Source of the DNA: an uncultured Bacilli bacterium
Lineage (GTDB): Bacteria > Bacillota_I > Bacilli_A > RF39 > UBA660
Direction of reading: 5' to 3'
Assembly: GCA_934153945.1 (NCBI GenBank)
Contig: CAKPFM010000003.1
Span: forward strand, 72,307-136,306
DNA length: 64,000 nt
The position numbers and the translations under genes were made by a program. Every line of letters begins with the position of its first letter. Within the stretch, counting starts at the first letter, position 1. The notes beneath the pieces are model-generated. The model had not been told where the DNA came from and ran no database searches. It worked only from the letters and a program-made list of their open reading frames with translations. Below are positions 1-8,746 of this stretch, piece after piece.

Positions 1-1212
1 TATTTGAACATCTTCAAAAGGTTCACATTTAACACCATCTATTTCTTTGATTATTACTACTGGTTTTGAAACTTGTAATTCAAATCCTTCTCTACGCATA
101 TTTTCAATTAAAATGGATAAATGCAATTCACCACGTCCAGAAACTATGAATGATTCACTATCATTTGGTTCTACTTTTAATGAAACATCTCTTTCAGTTT
201 CTTTTAATAATCTTTCTTCTATCTTTCTAGCAGTGATAATTTTACCTTCTCTACCTACAAATGGTGAAGTATTTACACCAAATGTCATTTGTAATGTAGG
301 TTCATCTATACGAAGTAATGGTAAAGCTTCTTCTTTTCCAACTTCACATACTGTTTCACCAACACTAATATCTGGTAAGCCTGCTATTGCTATAATATCA
401 CCAGCTTCTGCTTCGGTAATTTCAATTCTTTTAAGTCCAATATATCCAAACATTTTAGCTATTCTAAATTGTTTAATAGATCCATCTAATCTAACACATG
501 ACACCATTTGATTTACTTTGATATTTCCTCTTTTAACAACACCAATACCAATTCTTCCAACGAAATCATTATAATCTAATAATGCAGGTTGAAATTGTAA
601 ACTACCTTCTTCATGTTTTGGAGATGGTATATGTTCAATAATTGTATCTAATATTGGTTCCATTGTTTCTTTTTGAGTTGTTACATCTGGATCATAACTA
701 CTAGTACCTCTTATTGCTGAGGCATAAATAACTGGAAATTCTAATTGAGATTCATCAGCACCTAATTCTATAAATAAATCTAATACTTCATCTACTACTT
801 CAGCAGGACGAGCAGTATCTTTATCTATTTTATTAACTACTACTATAGGAGTTACACCAGCTTCTAAAGCTTTTTTAAGAACGAATCTAGTTTGAGGCAT
901 AGTTCCTTCATAAGCATCTACTACTAAAAGTACACCATCAACCATATTCATAATTCTTTCAACTTCTCCACCAAAATCAGCATGTCCTGGTGTATCTAAA
1001 ATATTAATACGATAATCTTTATAATTAATAGCTGTTGTTTTAGCTAATATTGTAATTCCTCTTTCTTTTTCAATATCATTAGAATCCATTGCTCTTTCAT
1101 CAACATTTTCATTTTCTCTAAATGTACCTGATTGTTTTAATAATTGATCTACTAATGTAGTTTTTCCATGGTCTACATGGGCTATTATAGCTATATTTTT
1201 TATTTTCTTCAT
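1..1212 (-). CDS. typA: Translational GTPase TypA/BipA (3' end beyond window)
   Basis: This is a ribosome-associated translational GTPase of the EF-G/LepA superfamily, which acts in stress and cold adaptation and in 50S assembly. The N-terminus reads MKKIKNIAIIAHVDHGKTT, which carries the P-loop, and is followed by the DTPGHADFGGEVER switch II segment and the NKID specificity motif. Domain II and the start of domain III follow. About 404 codons are present and the C-terminal third (family about 610 residues) lies beyond base 1. The start at 1212 gives the canonical N-terminus. It is the last gene of the long minus-strand run. The family call is certain. Confidence 0.97.
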   Translation of the reverse strand, partial: MKKIKNIAIIAHVDHGKTTLVDQLLKQSGTFRENENVDERAMDSNDIEKERGITILAKTTAINYKDYRINILDTPGHADFGGEVERIMNMVDGVLLVVDAYEGTMPQTRFVLKKALEAGVTPIVVVNKIDKDTARPAEVVDEVLDLFIELGADESQLEFPVIYASAIRGTSSYDPDVTTQKETMEPILDTIIEHIPSPKHEEGSLQFQPALLDYNDFVGRIGIGVVKRGNIKVNQMVSCVRLDGSIKQFRIAKMFGYIGLKRIEITEAEAGDIIAIAGLPDISVGETVCEVGKEEALPLLRIDEPTLQMTFGVNTSPFVGREGKIITARKIEERLLKETERDVSLKVEPNDSESFIVSGRGELHLSILIENMRREGFELQVSKPVVIIKEIDGVKCEPFEDVQI

Positions 1213-1238
1213 AAGTTCACATCCAATCAACCGTGTAA

Positions 1239-1961
1239 TTATATCATTTTTTTAACTAATTGTAAAGAGGGCTCATTATCTCTATCAATATATTCTTCTT
1301 TACATAATGTTTTTTCGATATATTCAGTTACCCTTTCACCATATTTATGTAATAATTTATCTTGTGCTATAGGATTTAATATTATATAATTGTTTGGCTT
1401 TATGTAATTAGCTACTAAATGTTCACTATCAGCCATCGAATAATTTCCTATCATGAAACATGATCTGGAAGTAGTTATATCATCAACACTTTTATCAAAA
1501 GGTAAAATAAACTTATTCATACGATAATATGCTAGTTTATTACCAGATAAATCTAAGATACTTTCAGGTACTATATTTTTATTAGATAATTCAGTTATAT
1601 TATTTATCAATAAATCATCATTTATTTCAAAACATATAATATCTCTTCTCTCATATCCTTTTCCCCTACACTTATATAATCTTGCATAATCATATGCTGT
1701 AAAAAAATCACTAGTCGTAGATATCCAAGGACTTCTTTTAGCTTTCACCAATTTACCATTAACATGTCCATAAATAAGACTCAAAATATATTTTTTGTTA
1801 ATATTATTACAACAATTATTATAAAATAACATTACTTTAGTTTGAATTTCATTTGGTAACTTATTTATTTCATCATATGTATTAATTAAAGAACAAGTTA
1901 CCATTCCTTTTCTATATAAATTAATCTTGTCTTCATTATTTAATGCTCTATATAATATCAT
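1239..1961 (-). CDS. Hypothetical protein with ADP-ribosyltransferase-like motifs
   Basis: This 240-residue soluble protein has no signal peptide. I chose the start at 1961 because AAAGGGG lies 8 bases upstream, rather than the longer in-frame start at 2009. Near the N-terminus it has LYRAL, and in the middle SPWISTTSDFFTAYDYA. A later acidic ADSEHLV follows. This order (Arg, then Ser-Thr-Thr, then Glu) resembles the R-S-E signature of arginine-type ADP-ribosyltransferases, and the aromatic run after STT is typical of that fold. The assignment is inference from short motifs; no partner or immunity gene is obvious. It is unrelated to its neighbours typA and the divergent nuclease. Confidence 0.6.
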   Translation of the reverse strand: MILYRALNNEDKINLYRKGMVTCSLINTYDEINKLPNEIQTKVMLFYNNCCNNINKKYILSLIYGHVNGKLVKAKRSPWISTTSDFFTAYDYARLYKCRGKGYERRDIICFEINDDLLINNITELSNKNIVPESILDLSGNKLAYYRMNKFILPFDKSVDDITTSRSCFMIGNYSMADSEHLVANYIKPNNYIILNPIAQDKLLHKYGERVTEYIEKTLCKEEYIDRDNEPSLQLVKKMI

Positions 1962-2047
1962 ATATATTTCCCCTTTAATAGCTTGATATAATATATTATT
2001 TTTCTTCAATTGTCAAATTTTTTGATATAATTATCATAGGTGGTAGT

Positions 2048-2653
2048 ATGAAGAAGTTTATTTTAATTATTTTTATTTTATTTTTTAATATAAATGTTAA
2101 TGCTAAAGAAATAGTTACATTAAATAAATGTGTTGATGGAGATACAGCTTGGTTTAATTTAAATAATGAAAAAATAAAAGCAAGATTTTTAGCAATCGAT
2201 ACACCTGAATCAACTAATAGAATTGATCCTTATGGTAAAGAAGCAAGTGAATTTACTTGTAATTTGTTAAAAACAGCTAAAAAAATTGAAATAGAATATG
2301 ATGATAACTCTGATAAATTTGATAAATATGATAGACATTTAGTATGGATATTTGTTGATGATGAATTATTACAAAATATAATTGTAAAAGAAGGATTCGC
2401 TGATGTTAAATATTTATATGGTGATTATAAATACACTAGCATTTTACAAGAATCACTAAAAGAAGCTAAAGAAAATAATTTAAATATGTGGAAAAGTGAA
2501 CAAAATGATAATTACCAAAACATATATATTTCTATTATAATTATTTTAGCAATAATCATATTTTATATATTAAATAAATCATTTAGAAAAAAAATAAATA
2601 GAAAATTAAAAACAAATATAAAAAAACAAATAAGAAAAAAAATTGATATTTAA
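2048..2653 (+). CDS. Membrane-anchored or secreted thermonuclease (SNase family)
   Basis: This 201-residue protein has a signal-like hydrophobic N-terminus (residues 2-19), a staphylococcal nuclease domain (about 22-150) and a C-terminal membrane segment (about 158-176) followed by a very Lys/Arg-rich tail. The catalytic set is visible: VDGDT (Asp), KARFLAIDTPES (Arg, Asp, Glu) and DKYDRHLVW (Arg). It should cleave DNA and RNA outside the membrane in a calcium-dependent way. It is read divergently from the gene ending at 1239 and has a GGTGG ribosome site just upstream. A C-terminal anchor is uncommon in this family and suggests surface-bound nuclease activity. Confidence 0.93.
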   Translation: MKKFILIIFILFFNINVNAKEIVTLNKCVDGDTAWFNLNNEKIKARFLAIDTPESTNRIDPYGKEASEFTCNLLKTAKKIEIEYDDNSDKFDKYDRHLVWIFVDDELLQNIIVKEGFADVKYLYGDYKYTSILQESLKEAKENNLNMWKSEQNDNYQNIYISIIIILAIIIFYILNKSFRKKINRKLKTNIKKQIRKKIDI

Positions 2654-2657
2654 TCAA

Positions 2658-3371
2658 TTATTCTAATAATTGTACTGGCTTTTTGTCAGGATTTTTTTCA
2701 TAAACAGTTAATTTTTCATTATTATCAACTGTTACAAGCATTATTTTATTATATGTTTTATATCCTTTTACCTTTAGTTCATGAATTAACCATGTTTCAT
2801 CCTTATTAATATATTTTAAATTATTACTCATAATTACTCCATCTATCATAACATTGGTACATAAACAAGATTTATCTAACTTAATATTCATATCCTTATT
2901 TATAACATTTTGATATTCACTTTTAAGTAAAATACTCAACTTACCATTAGGTTCCATTAAAGCATATTCGACAGTACTTAAATCAAAATATCCAGCATTT
3001 CTAACTTGTTCTAATAAATCATTAATATCTATGCGAAGTTTCTTCATACTGCGTTCTAATATTTTTCCATCTTCGATTACTACTATAGGAGCACCAATTA
3101 AAAATCTTCTTAAATATATACTTTTCATCGTAACAATAGAAACTAAATAAGCTACTATCCCATATGTTGTAACAGCTACTATTCCATGAATAAATGGAAT
3201 ATCGAAATTCATTGTAGATTCTGCAGCAAAATTACCTATTGATATACCTATTGTATAATCAAATAAACTTAACTCAGAAACTTGTTTTCTACCAATTAGT
3301 TTAGTAACAAAAAATAAAACGGTTAATGATATTAAACTTCTCACTACTACTTGTAATGCTTGTTCTAACAT
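2658..3371 (-). CDS. DUF421 / YetF-like membrane protein
   Basis: This protein of about 237 residues has three N-terminal membrane segments and a cytosolic DUF421/YetF domain (about 80-200), with IGRKQVSELSLFDYTIGISIGN and the LRIDINDLLEQVRNAGYFDL region typical of the family. Relatives are spore or vegetative membrane proteins of poorly known function. The start at 3371 follows AAGGGTGAT. The longer reading to 3419 would begin inside the terminator of the upstream gene, so I rejected it. The C-terminal extension (about 200-237) has no recognisable motif. Confidence 0.88.
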   Translation of the reverse strand: MLEQALQVVVRSLISLTVLFFVTKLIGRKQVSELSLFDYTIGISIGNFAAESTMNFDIPFIHGIVAVTTYGIVAYLVSIVTMKSIYLRRFLIGAPIVVIEDGKILERSMKKLRIDINDLLEQVRNAGYFDLSTVEYALMEPNGKLSILLKSEYQNVINKDMNIKLDKSCLCTNVMIDGVIMSNNLKYINKDETWLIHELKVKGYKTYNKIMLVTVDNNEKLTVYEKNPDKKPVQLLE

Positions 3372-3401
3372 AGTATCACCCTTTATAATTTTTACCAAAA
3401 T

Positions 3402-3432
3402 TAAAAAAAAATACATCACTTACGATGTATTT
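3402..3432 (-). terminator. Rho-independent terminator of tagO
   Basis: A stem of AAATACATC pairs with GATGTATTT and is followed on the minus strand by eight U residues. The stem contains the last codons and the stop of the tagO gene. Confidence 0.85.
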
Positions 3433-4471
3433 TAAATTTATTTCTAATACTATCATCAAATACAACATTTGTTTTTACTACAAATATCATAATTATAACA
3501 GTTAATATACCATATATAATATAACCTAATGTAGCATCATGTAAAACATATACAATAGATGCAAAAGCAAACAATATATCAATTAAATATATTATTATTA
3601 CAACTGTCTTAACTGACAAATTTCTATTCAACAGTTGATGATGAATATGAAATCTATCACCTAAAGCAGGATTTTGACCTTTTAATATTCTTCTAATTAT
3701 AGCAAATAAAGTATCTAATATTGGTAAAGCTATTATTAAAAGTGGAATTATTAATGATGTCATAGTTACATTTTTAAAACCTAGTAAAGCAATTACAGAA
3801 ATAATAAATCCCATAAACATAGAACCACTATCACCAGCAAAGATACTAGCAGGATTAAAGTTATATACTAAAAATCCTAAAACAGAACCTAACATTACAA
3901 AAGTTAAAACATAATCTAATCCTAATTTACCTTGCATTATAGCAATTATTCCTACTGTAGTATAATATATAGCACTTATTCCTCCACTTAATCCATCTAA
4001 TCCATCAATTAAATTAATACAATTAATACAACCTATTATAAAGAAAATTGTTAGTGGATAAGATAATATACTAAAGTTTAAATAAATTCCAAAAGCACTT
4101 ACATCAACTATCAATAAATTACCATAGATAGTTATTACTAAAGCAGCAGCTAATTGCCCAACAAATTTATATAATGGAGATAATTCACATATATCGTCAA
4201 TTACTCCTGTTATAATTATTATAAAACTTCCAATTAAAACAGCATTCATAATAACACTATGAGTTCCAAATATCATATATCCTAATAAAAATCCAAAAAA
4301 TATGGCTAGTCCACCTAATTTAGGTGTTGGATTTTTATGAATATGTCTACCTCTAGGTATATCAATAGCATTTACTACATGTGCTATTTTTTTTATAAAA
4401 GGAATTATTGCTACCACAAATAGAAATGGTACCAATATCATTAATAATGTTTTAGTTATTATTGGATTCAT
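3416..4471 (-). CDS. tagO: Undecaprenyl-phosphate GlcNAc-1-phosphate transferase
   Basis: This polytopic membrane enzyme of 351 residues has about ten or eleven membrane segments. It transfers GlcNAc-1-phosphate to undecaprenyl phosphate, the first step for wall teichoic acid or related glycopolymers. Family motifs are present: HKNPTPKLGG near residue 46, GVIDDICELSP, NCINLIDGLDGLSGG, IFAGDSGSMFMGF and the cytosolic DRFHIHHQLL typical of WecA/TagO rather than MraY. The start at 4471 follows AGGTGATGTT. The gene supports a walled cell; no other teichoic acid genes are in the window. Confidence 0.95.
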   Translation of the reverse strand: MNPIITKTLLMILVPFLFVVAIIPFIKKIAHVVNAIDIPRGRHIHKNPTPKLGGLAIFFGFLLGYMIFGTHSVIMNAVLIGSFIIIITGVIDDICELSPLYKFVGQLAAALVITIYGNLLIVDVSAFGIYLNFSILSYPLTIFFIIGCINCINLIDGLDGLSGGISAIYYTTVGIIAIMQGKLGLDYVLTFVMLGSVLGFLVYNFNPASIFAGDSGSMFMGFIISVIALLGFKNVTMTSLIIPLLIIALPILDTLFAIIRRILKGQNPALGDRFHIHHQLLNRNLSVKTVVIIIYLIDILFAFASIVYVLHDATLGYIIYGILTVIIMIFVVKTNVVFDDSIRNKFKIHRK

Positions 4472-4563
4472 AACATCACCTAACTAATTATATCATTTAT
4501 TTATTATTTTGTGGTGGAAAAGTAGATAATTTTAAGTTATAAATTAAAATTTTTTAAAAAATT

Positions 4564-4572
4564 TGTGGATAA
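4564..4572. other. Single perfect DnaA-box sequence
   Basis: TGTGGATAA, the reverse complement of TTATCCACA, lies in the 150-bp AT-rich gap between the divergent tagO and HD-GYP genes. A lone box may be chance or may allow DnaA to influence one of these promoters. There is no box cluster here, so this is not an origin. Confidence 0.4.
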
Positions 4573-4624
4573 ATTCAGGTACTTTTAAATATTTTGACAA
4601 TAATATTGTGGAAAGGAGGAAATT

Positions 4625-5185
4625 ATGAATAAAAATATCTTGAACTTCTTATTATCACTTTATGATAAAAATACTTATTCACATGTTTGTAGAGTAGCTA
4701 TATATTCAAATGAAATTGGCAAACATTTAAACTTATCCAATAATGAAATGAATTTATTATTTTATTCATCACTACTACATGATATAGGAAAAATATTTAT
4801 ATCTACTAATTTGTTAGAAAAAAACGATACTTTAACAAATGAAGAATTTAATTTAATTAAAAAACATGTTGAATTTGGATATTTAATATTACCAGATAAT
4901 ATGTTAGAAATTAAAAATATTATTCTAGCACATCATGAAAGATTAGATGGCAGTGGATACCCTTATCATAAAAAAGAAACTGAAATACCAAAATTAAGTA
5001 AAATAATTGCAATTGCTGATAGTTATGATGCAATGACTTCAAATAGATATTATAACAATATAAAAACTAAAGATGAAGCTATGAATGATTTATTTAGTAA
5101 TACAAAATATTATGGGAAAAATAAATATTCATACAATTATGTTAAAGTTTTCAATAATTGTTTACAAAAAATAAATGCTTGTTAG
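4625..5185 (+). CDS. HD-GYP domain phosphohydrolase
   Basis: This 186-residue protein consists almost only of an HD-GYP domain, the family that hydrolyses cyclic di-GMP or related nucleotides. Visible signatures are SSLLHDIGK (HD pair), HHERLDGSGYP (the GYP motif) and IIAIADSYDAMTS. No receiver or sensor domain is attached, and it is shorter than usual HD-GYP proteins. AAAGGAGG is an excellent ribosome site. It ends four bases into the 3' end of the convergent mbl gene. No diguanylate cyclase is in the window, so the substrate is unknown. Confidence 0.9.
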   Translation: MNKNILNFLLSLYDKNTYSHVCRVAIYSNEIGKHLNLSNNEMNLLFYSSLLHDIGKIFISTNLLEKNDTLTNEEFNLIKKHVEFGYLILPDNMLEIKNIILAHHERLDGSGYPYHKKETEIPKLSKIIAIADSYDAMTSNRYYNNIKTKDEAMNDLFSNTKYYGKNKYSYNYVKVFNNCLQKINAC

Positions 5186-6174
5186 CACTTATCTATTAAA
5201 TTTATATGATCAAGTAATACACCTGTACCTTCTGCTACACATGTTAATGGACTTTCTGCTATTATAACTGGAACTTTTAATTCATGTTCTAATAATTTAT
5301 CCATTCCTTTTATTAAAGCTCCTCCACCAGTTATTATTATTCCTTTATTCATGATATCTGCTGATAATTCAGGTGGAGTATGTTCTAAAACTGATTTAGC
5401 TGCATGTACTATTAAATAAGCACTTTCTTTTAAGGATTCTTCTATTTCATCACTACATATGGTAATTGTATGTGGTAAACCTGTTACTAAATCTCTACCT
5501 TTAACTTGCATTTTATCATTTTTACCATCTGAATAGACTCTGCCTATTTTAAATTTGATTTCCTCTGCTGTTCTATCACCTATTAATAATTTATATTTTT
5601 CTTTTATAAATTTAGTTATATCACTATCAAAAGTATTACCAGCTACTTTAATTGAAGAACTTGATACTATATCACCTAATGATAAAACAGCTATATCTGT
5701 AGTTCCTCCACCAATATCTATTACCATATTTCCTACAGGTTCGGCAATATCTAAACCTGCTCCTACGGCTGCTACTTTTGGTTCTTCTTCTAAAAACACC
5801 TTTTTTGCTCCAGTTCTTTCAGCTGCTTCTTTGATGGCATTTTTTTCTACTTGAGTAATGTTTGATGGACAACAAATTAATATTCTTGGTTTACTTACTA
5901 AACCTTTACCATTGACCTTTTTTATAAAATAATCAAGCATTAATCCTGTAGCGTCGAAATCAGCTATTACACCATCTTTCATAGGTCTAATAGCATTTAC
6001 TTTTCCTGGAGTTCTACCTAACATTTCTCTTGCTTCACGTCCTACTGCCAAAACTTTGCCTGTTGTTGAATCAAGAGCTACTACACTAGGTTCATTTAGT
6101 ACTATTCCTTCTCCTTTTACATATATTAATACGTTTGCTGTTCCTAAATCTATTCCTATATCTTTTGAAAACAT
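5182..6174 (-). CDS. mbl: MreB-like cell-shape protein Mbl
   Basis: This bacterial actin of 330 residues forms membrane-associated filaments that guide lateral wall synthesis. It shows the phosphate 1 motif GIDLGTANVLIYVKGEGIV, phosphate 2 VIDIGGGTTDIAVLS and the adenosine motif GIIITGGGALIKGMD. Placement directly after spoIIID is the same as in Bacillus, which favours Mbl over MreB. The ribosome site is AGGGATG. The gene converges with the HD-GYP gene with a short 3' overlap. Confidence 0.95.
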   Translation of the reverse strand: MFSKDIGIDLGTANVLIYVKGEGIVLNEPSVVALDSTTGKVLAVGREAREMLGRTPGKVNAIRPMKDGVIADFDATGLMLDYFIKKVNGKGLVSKPRILICCPSNITQVEKNAIKEAAERTGAKKVFLEEEPKVAAVGAGLDIAEPVGNMVIDIGGGTTDIAVLSLGDIVSSSSIKVAGNTFDSDITKFIKEKYKLLIGDRTAEEIKFKIGRVYSDGKNDKMQVKGRDLVTGLPHTITICSDEIEESLKESAYLIVHAAKSVLEHTPPELSADIMNKGIIITGGGALIKGMDKLLEHELKVPVIIAESPLTCVAEGTGVLLDHINLIDKC

Positions 6175-6184
6175 TTTTTCATCC

Positions 6185-6430
6185 CTAACTATTTAAATAT
6201 TTTTGTCTAGTAGATTCTCCTCCTCTTAGATGTCTAATATTTGTATGATAATTTAATATTTGTTCTACTTTTTTATATTTATTCATATCTATATCTAATA
6301 ATCGTTCATGTAAATCTTTATGTACTGTACTTTTTGATACATTAAAAATAGAAGCTAACTCTCGTATTGTATAACCTGTTTCGATAATATAATTAGCTTC
6401 TTTTATTACTCGGTCATTTATATACTTCAA
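6185..6430 (-). CDS. spoIIID: Sporulation transcriptional regulator SpoIIID
   Basis: This 81-residue DNA-binding protein switches the mother-cell programme during sporulation. It has a helix-turn-helix (RELASIFNVSKSTVHKDLHERL, shown here only to define residues 24-45) and the family hallmark IRHLRGGESTRQKY near the C-terminus. The best start is a TTG at 6430 with AGGGG nine bases upstream. It lies between spoIIQ and mbl, as in Bacillus subtilis. Confidence 0.96.
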   Translation of the reverse strand: MKYINDRVIKEANYIIETGYTIRELASIFNVSKSTVHKDLHERLLDIDMNKYKKVEQILNYHTNIRHLRGGESTRQKYLNS

Positions 6431-6476
6431 TTAAATCAACCCCTAATAAATTATATAAATGACTTTATTTTTTATT

Positions 6477-7103
6477 CTATATTTCTCCTAATGTTTTGTC
6501 ATAATAACTAGCAGGATTTACTAATTTACCATTTACTGCTAATTCAAAGTATAAATGATATCCTGCATCTTTGAAGATATTTGATGTACCACTAACACCT
6601 ATCATATCTCCACTTTTGACTTTCATATCTTTTTCAACACTTATTTCAGATAATCCCTGATATGTACTTATAACATTATTATCGTGTCTTATTTCTATTA
6701 CTTTACCTAATAATTCATCATCTTTAACATCTATTACAGTTCCATCCATTATAGCAACTACATCAAATTCTTTATCTAAACTATAACAAATTCCACTACT
6801 TTGTAAATATGTGTTTCCATATTCTATTATGGCATTTTTTTGTTCCTCTTCATTACCATCTTGTTGATAAAATGTTTTATAAACTTTTACTTCATCATTT
6901 ACATATGGTTTAATTATTTTTGAACTTTCTCCTATTACTGGTACTACATCACTTAATATTGTTTTTGATACATATACTAAATCATCATCTTTTTCATTAT
7001 TTTTTAGTATTGAACTTTCTATACCATATATTAATCCTACAAATCCTAAGCAACCTAATCCTATTAAACTATATAAGACACTTTTTTTAAGTCTTCTTTC
7101 CAT
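6477..7103 (-). CDS. spoIIQ: Stage II sporulation protein SpoIIQ (LytM-like)
   Basis: This protein of about 208 residues is the forespore membrane half of the SpoIIQ-SpoIIIAH channel that links forespore and mother cell. It has one membrane segment near residues 10-30 and a degenerate M23/LytM domain at about 95-205. The metal ligands of active M23 peptidases are lost or altered: the first His position is Tyr or Ser in YSLDKEFD, and the last motif reads HLYFEL instead of HxH. It is therefore probably a binding protein, as in Bacillus. I chose the ATG at 7103 after GAGGTGAACAAA rather than the GTG at 7112. Confidence 0.92.
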   Translation of the reverse strand: MERRLKKSVLYSLIGLGCLGFVGLIYGIESSILKNNEKDDDLVYVSKTILSDVVPVIGESSKIIKPYVNDEVKVYKTFYQQDGNEEEQKNAIIEYGNTYLQSSGICYSLDKEFDVVAIMDGTVIDVKDDELLGKVIEIRHDNNVISTYQGLSEISVEKDMKVKSGDMIGVSGTSNIFKDAGYHLYFELAVNGKLVNPASYYDKTLGEI

Positions 7104-7149
7104 TTTGTTCACCTCATTTTAAGTTTGAACAAAATTATTTTTTTTATAC

Positions 7150-8064
7150 TTAAATTTTTGAAATTTCTACATTTGTATAATAATGATTTAATATATCTTT
7201 ATATGTATATCCTTCCTTAGCCATTCCATTAGCGCCATATTGACTCATACCAACTCCATGACCATATCCTTTTGTAGTAACAATTATATTATCATTATCC
7301 TGTTTTATTTCAAAATAATTTGACCTTAATCCTAATTTTTGTGTTACTTGATTTCCTGTAAAATTTACTCCATTAATTGTTATATTTTTTATTCTTCCTG
7401 TTGATGTTGTTTTAGTTATATTTATATTTAATGGAACATTTTCTATACCTAATTTATTACAAAATTCTGCATAATTTATTACTTTTTCTGTTTCATATAC
7501 TGGTGATATTTCATCATAATGTGAATCAACACTTCTTAAATATGGTAATGCTTCTACAAATACTTCTTCACAGTTTTCAGTTAATCCTGAACTAGTTGAA
7601 AAGAAAAATGCTTCTATTACTTTTCCATCGTAAGTTAAATATTCACCTTTTGTATCTAAAACTACTTTTTTGATTTTTTGAATTCTTTCTTCATATTTAT
7701 CTTTCCATTTATTTTTTAGTGATTCATCATCTAAATATACTTGATTTAATACTGTATCTACTACATCATAATCATTTTTATAGTTTTGTTCTATTTTTTT
7801 TAACACATAACTACGGGCAGCTACAGCTTGTGCTTTTAATGCTTCCGTTTCAAATGTAATAGGCATTTCTCCTGCCACTACTCCAGCAACATATTCTTCA
7901 AGTGGTACTTCTACAATATTACCTGATTCTGTTTGTTTTACCCTTACTTTTTCATCTTCTTTAAATATAAATTTTATTTTAGTTGTATCTTCTTTTATAA
8001 ATAAAGTTACAATTAAATATGGAAATAAAATAATTAAAAGTAAAATTAAAAATATTTTTTTCAT
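7150..8064 (-). CDS. spoIID: Stage II sporulation protein SpoIID (lytic transglycosylase)
   Basis: This 304-residue protein has an N-terminal membrane anchor (residues 3-24) and the SpoIID/LytB domain. SpoIID cleaves glycan strands during engulfment as part of the DMP complex. Family motifs seen are PLEEYVAGVVAGEMP, EALKAQAVAARSY with its catalytic Glu region, and the C-terminal GYGHGVGMSQYGANGMA. It heads the spoIID-spoIIQ-spoIIID-mbl block. SpoIIM and SpoIIP are not in the window. Confidence 0.96.
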   Translation of the reverse strand: MKKIFLILLLIILFPYLIVTLFIKEDTTKIKFIFKEDEKVRVKQTESGNIVEVPLEEYVAGVVAGEMPITFETEALKAQAVAARSYVLKKIEQNYKNDYDVVDTVLNQVYLDDESLKNKWKDKYEERIQKIKKVVLDTKGEYLTYDGKVIEAFFFSTSSGLTENCEEVFVEALPYLRSVDSHYDEISPVYETEKVINYAEFCNKLGIENVPLNINITKTTSTGRIKNITINGVNFTGNQVTQKLGLRSNYFEIKQDNDNIIVTTKGYGHGVGMSQYGANGMAKEGYTYKDILNHYYTNVEISKI

Positions 8065-8113
8065 AATATCATCTCTATAACTATTTTAATCAATATTTTT
8101 TAAAATATTTGTC

Positions 8114-8143
8114 AAAAAAAAATATCAAATAAATTTGATATTT
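8114..8143 (-). terminator. Terminator of the rpiB-ywzB unit
   Basis: AAATATCAAAT pairs with ATTTGATATTT, followed by a run of U on the minus strand. The TGA stop codon of the small membrane gene is inside the stem. Confidence 0.85.
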
Positions 8144-8322
8144 ATAAAAAAGTCATAGAAAAAATTAACTACTAAGTAGGATAATCCTAATGATAAAAAT
8201 AAATATAAAAATCTAGATGAATAATAACTTCTTTTTTTAAATATATTATTCATATTTATACTATTTAAAGCCCATATTGATAATGGAACAATTATACAAT
8301 ATAAAATTATTTTAATATTCAT
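8125..8322 (-). CDS. ywzB: DUF1146 small membrane protein (YwzB-like)
   Basis: This 65-residue protein has two membrane segments (about 4-22 and 40-60). The pattern ALNSINMNNIFKK followed by a LSLGLSYLVVNFFYDFF second helix matches the DUF1146/YwzB family. In Bacillus subtilis ywzB also sits close upstream of spoIID. The start overlaps the end of rpiB by 11 bases, so it is probably translationally coupled. The function is unknown. Confidence 0.85.
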   Translation of the reverse strand: MNIKIILYCIIVPLSIWALNSINMNNIFKKRSYYSSRFLYLFLSLGLSYLVVNFFYDFFINIKFI

Positions 8323-8746
8323 GTTTTTCCTCGTATTCAGTTATTTTATTTATTCTTCTAATATGTCTTTCTTCATTTGAAAATTCAGTATCTAGAAATG
8401 TTTTTACTATTTCTAAAGCATTTTTATTTAAAGCTGATACCGCTATTACATTACTATTATTGTGAAGTCTTGTTAATTTTGCTTCTTCTACATTATCTAC
8501 TTTAGCGCATCTAACGCCTCTTACTTTATTACAAGCAATACTCATTCCTATTCCTGTTTTACATATTAGTATTCCTAATTTTATTCCTTTATTAGCTATA
8601 CTTTCACCTATTTTAAATGCATAATCAGGATAATCTACAGATGTATCTACCATGGTACCATAATCTATTATCTGATAATCTTTTAATTCTTTTTTTAATT
8701 TTTCTTTTAATTCAAATCCTGCATGATCACTAGCTATACCTATCAT
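8312..8746 (-). CDS. rpiB: Ribose-5-phosphate isomerase B
   Basis: This 144-residue enzyme interconverts ribose 5-phosphate and ribulose 5-phosphate in the pentose phosphate pathway. The N-terminal MIGIASDHAGFELKEKL, the CKTGIGMSIACNKVRGVRCA phosphate and active-site loop with its Cys, and the LTRLHNNSNVIAVS segment are family signatures. It overlaps the preceding femX-like gene by four bases (ATGA), so the two are likely co-transcribed. Confidence 0.96.
   Translation of the reverse strand: MIGIASDHAGFELKEKLKKELKDYQIIDYGTMVDTSVDYPDYAFKIGESIANKGIKLGILICKTGIGMSIACNKVRGVRCAKVDNVEEAKLTRLHNNSNVIAVSALNKNALEIVKTFLDTEFSNEERHIRRINKITEYEEKHEY

Noticed and set aside
47..511. Plus-strand frame of 154 codons at the left end
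   Set aside because: It is antisense to typA, whose GTPase motifs are clear on the minus strand, and has no ribosome site.
4564..4572. Replication origin at the DnaA box
   Set aside because: Only one box is present, with no cluster and no dnaA gene; gene orientation puts the origin to the right of the window.
8125..8127. Mycoplasma-type code with TGA as Trp
   Set aside because: TGA ends several genes at sensible places, such as here and at 30590-30592, and Trp is encoded by TGG throughout.
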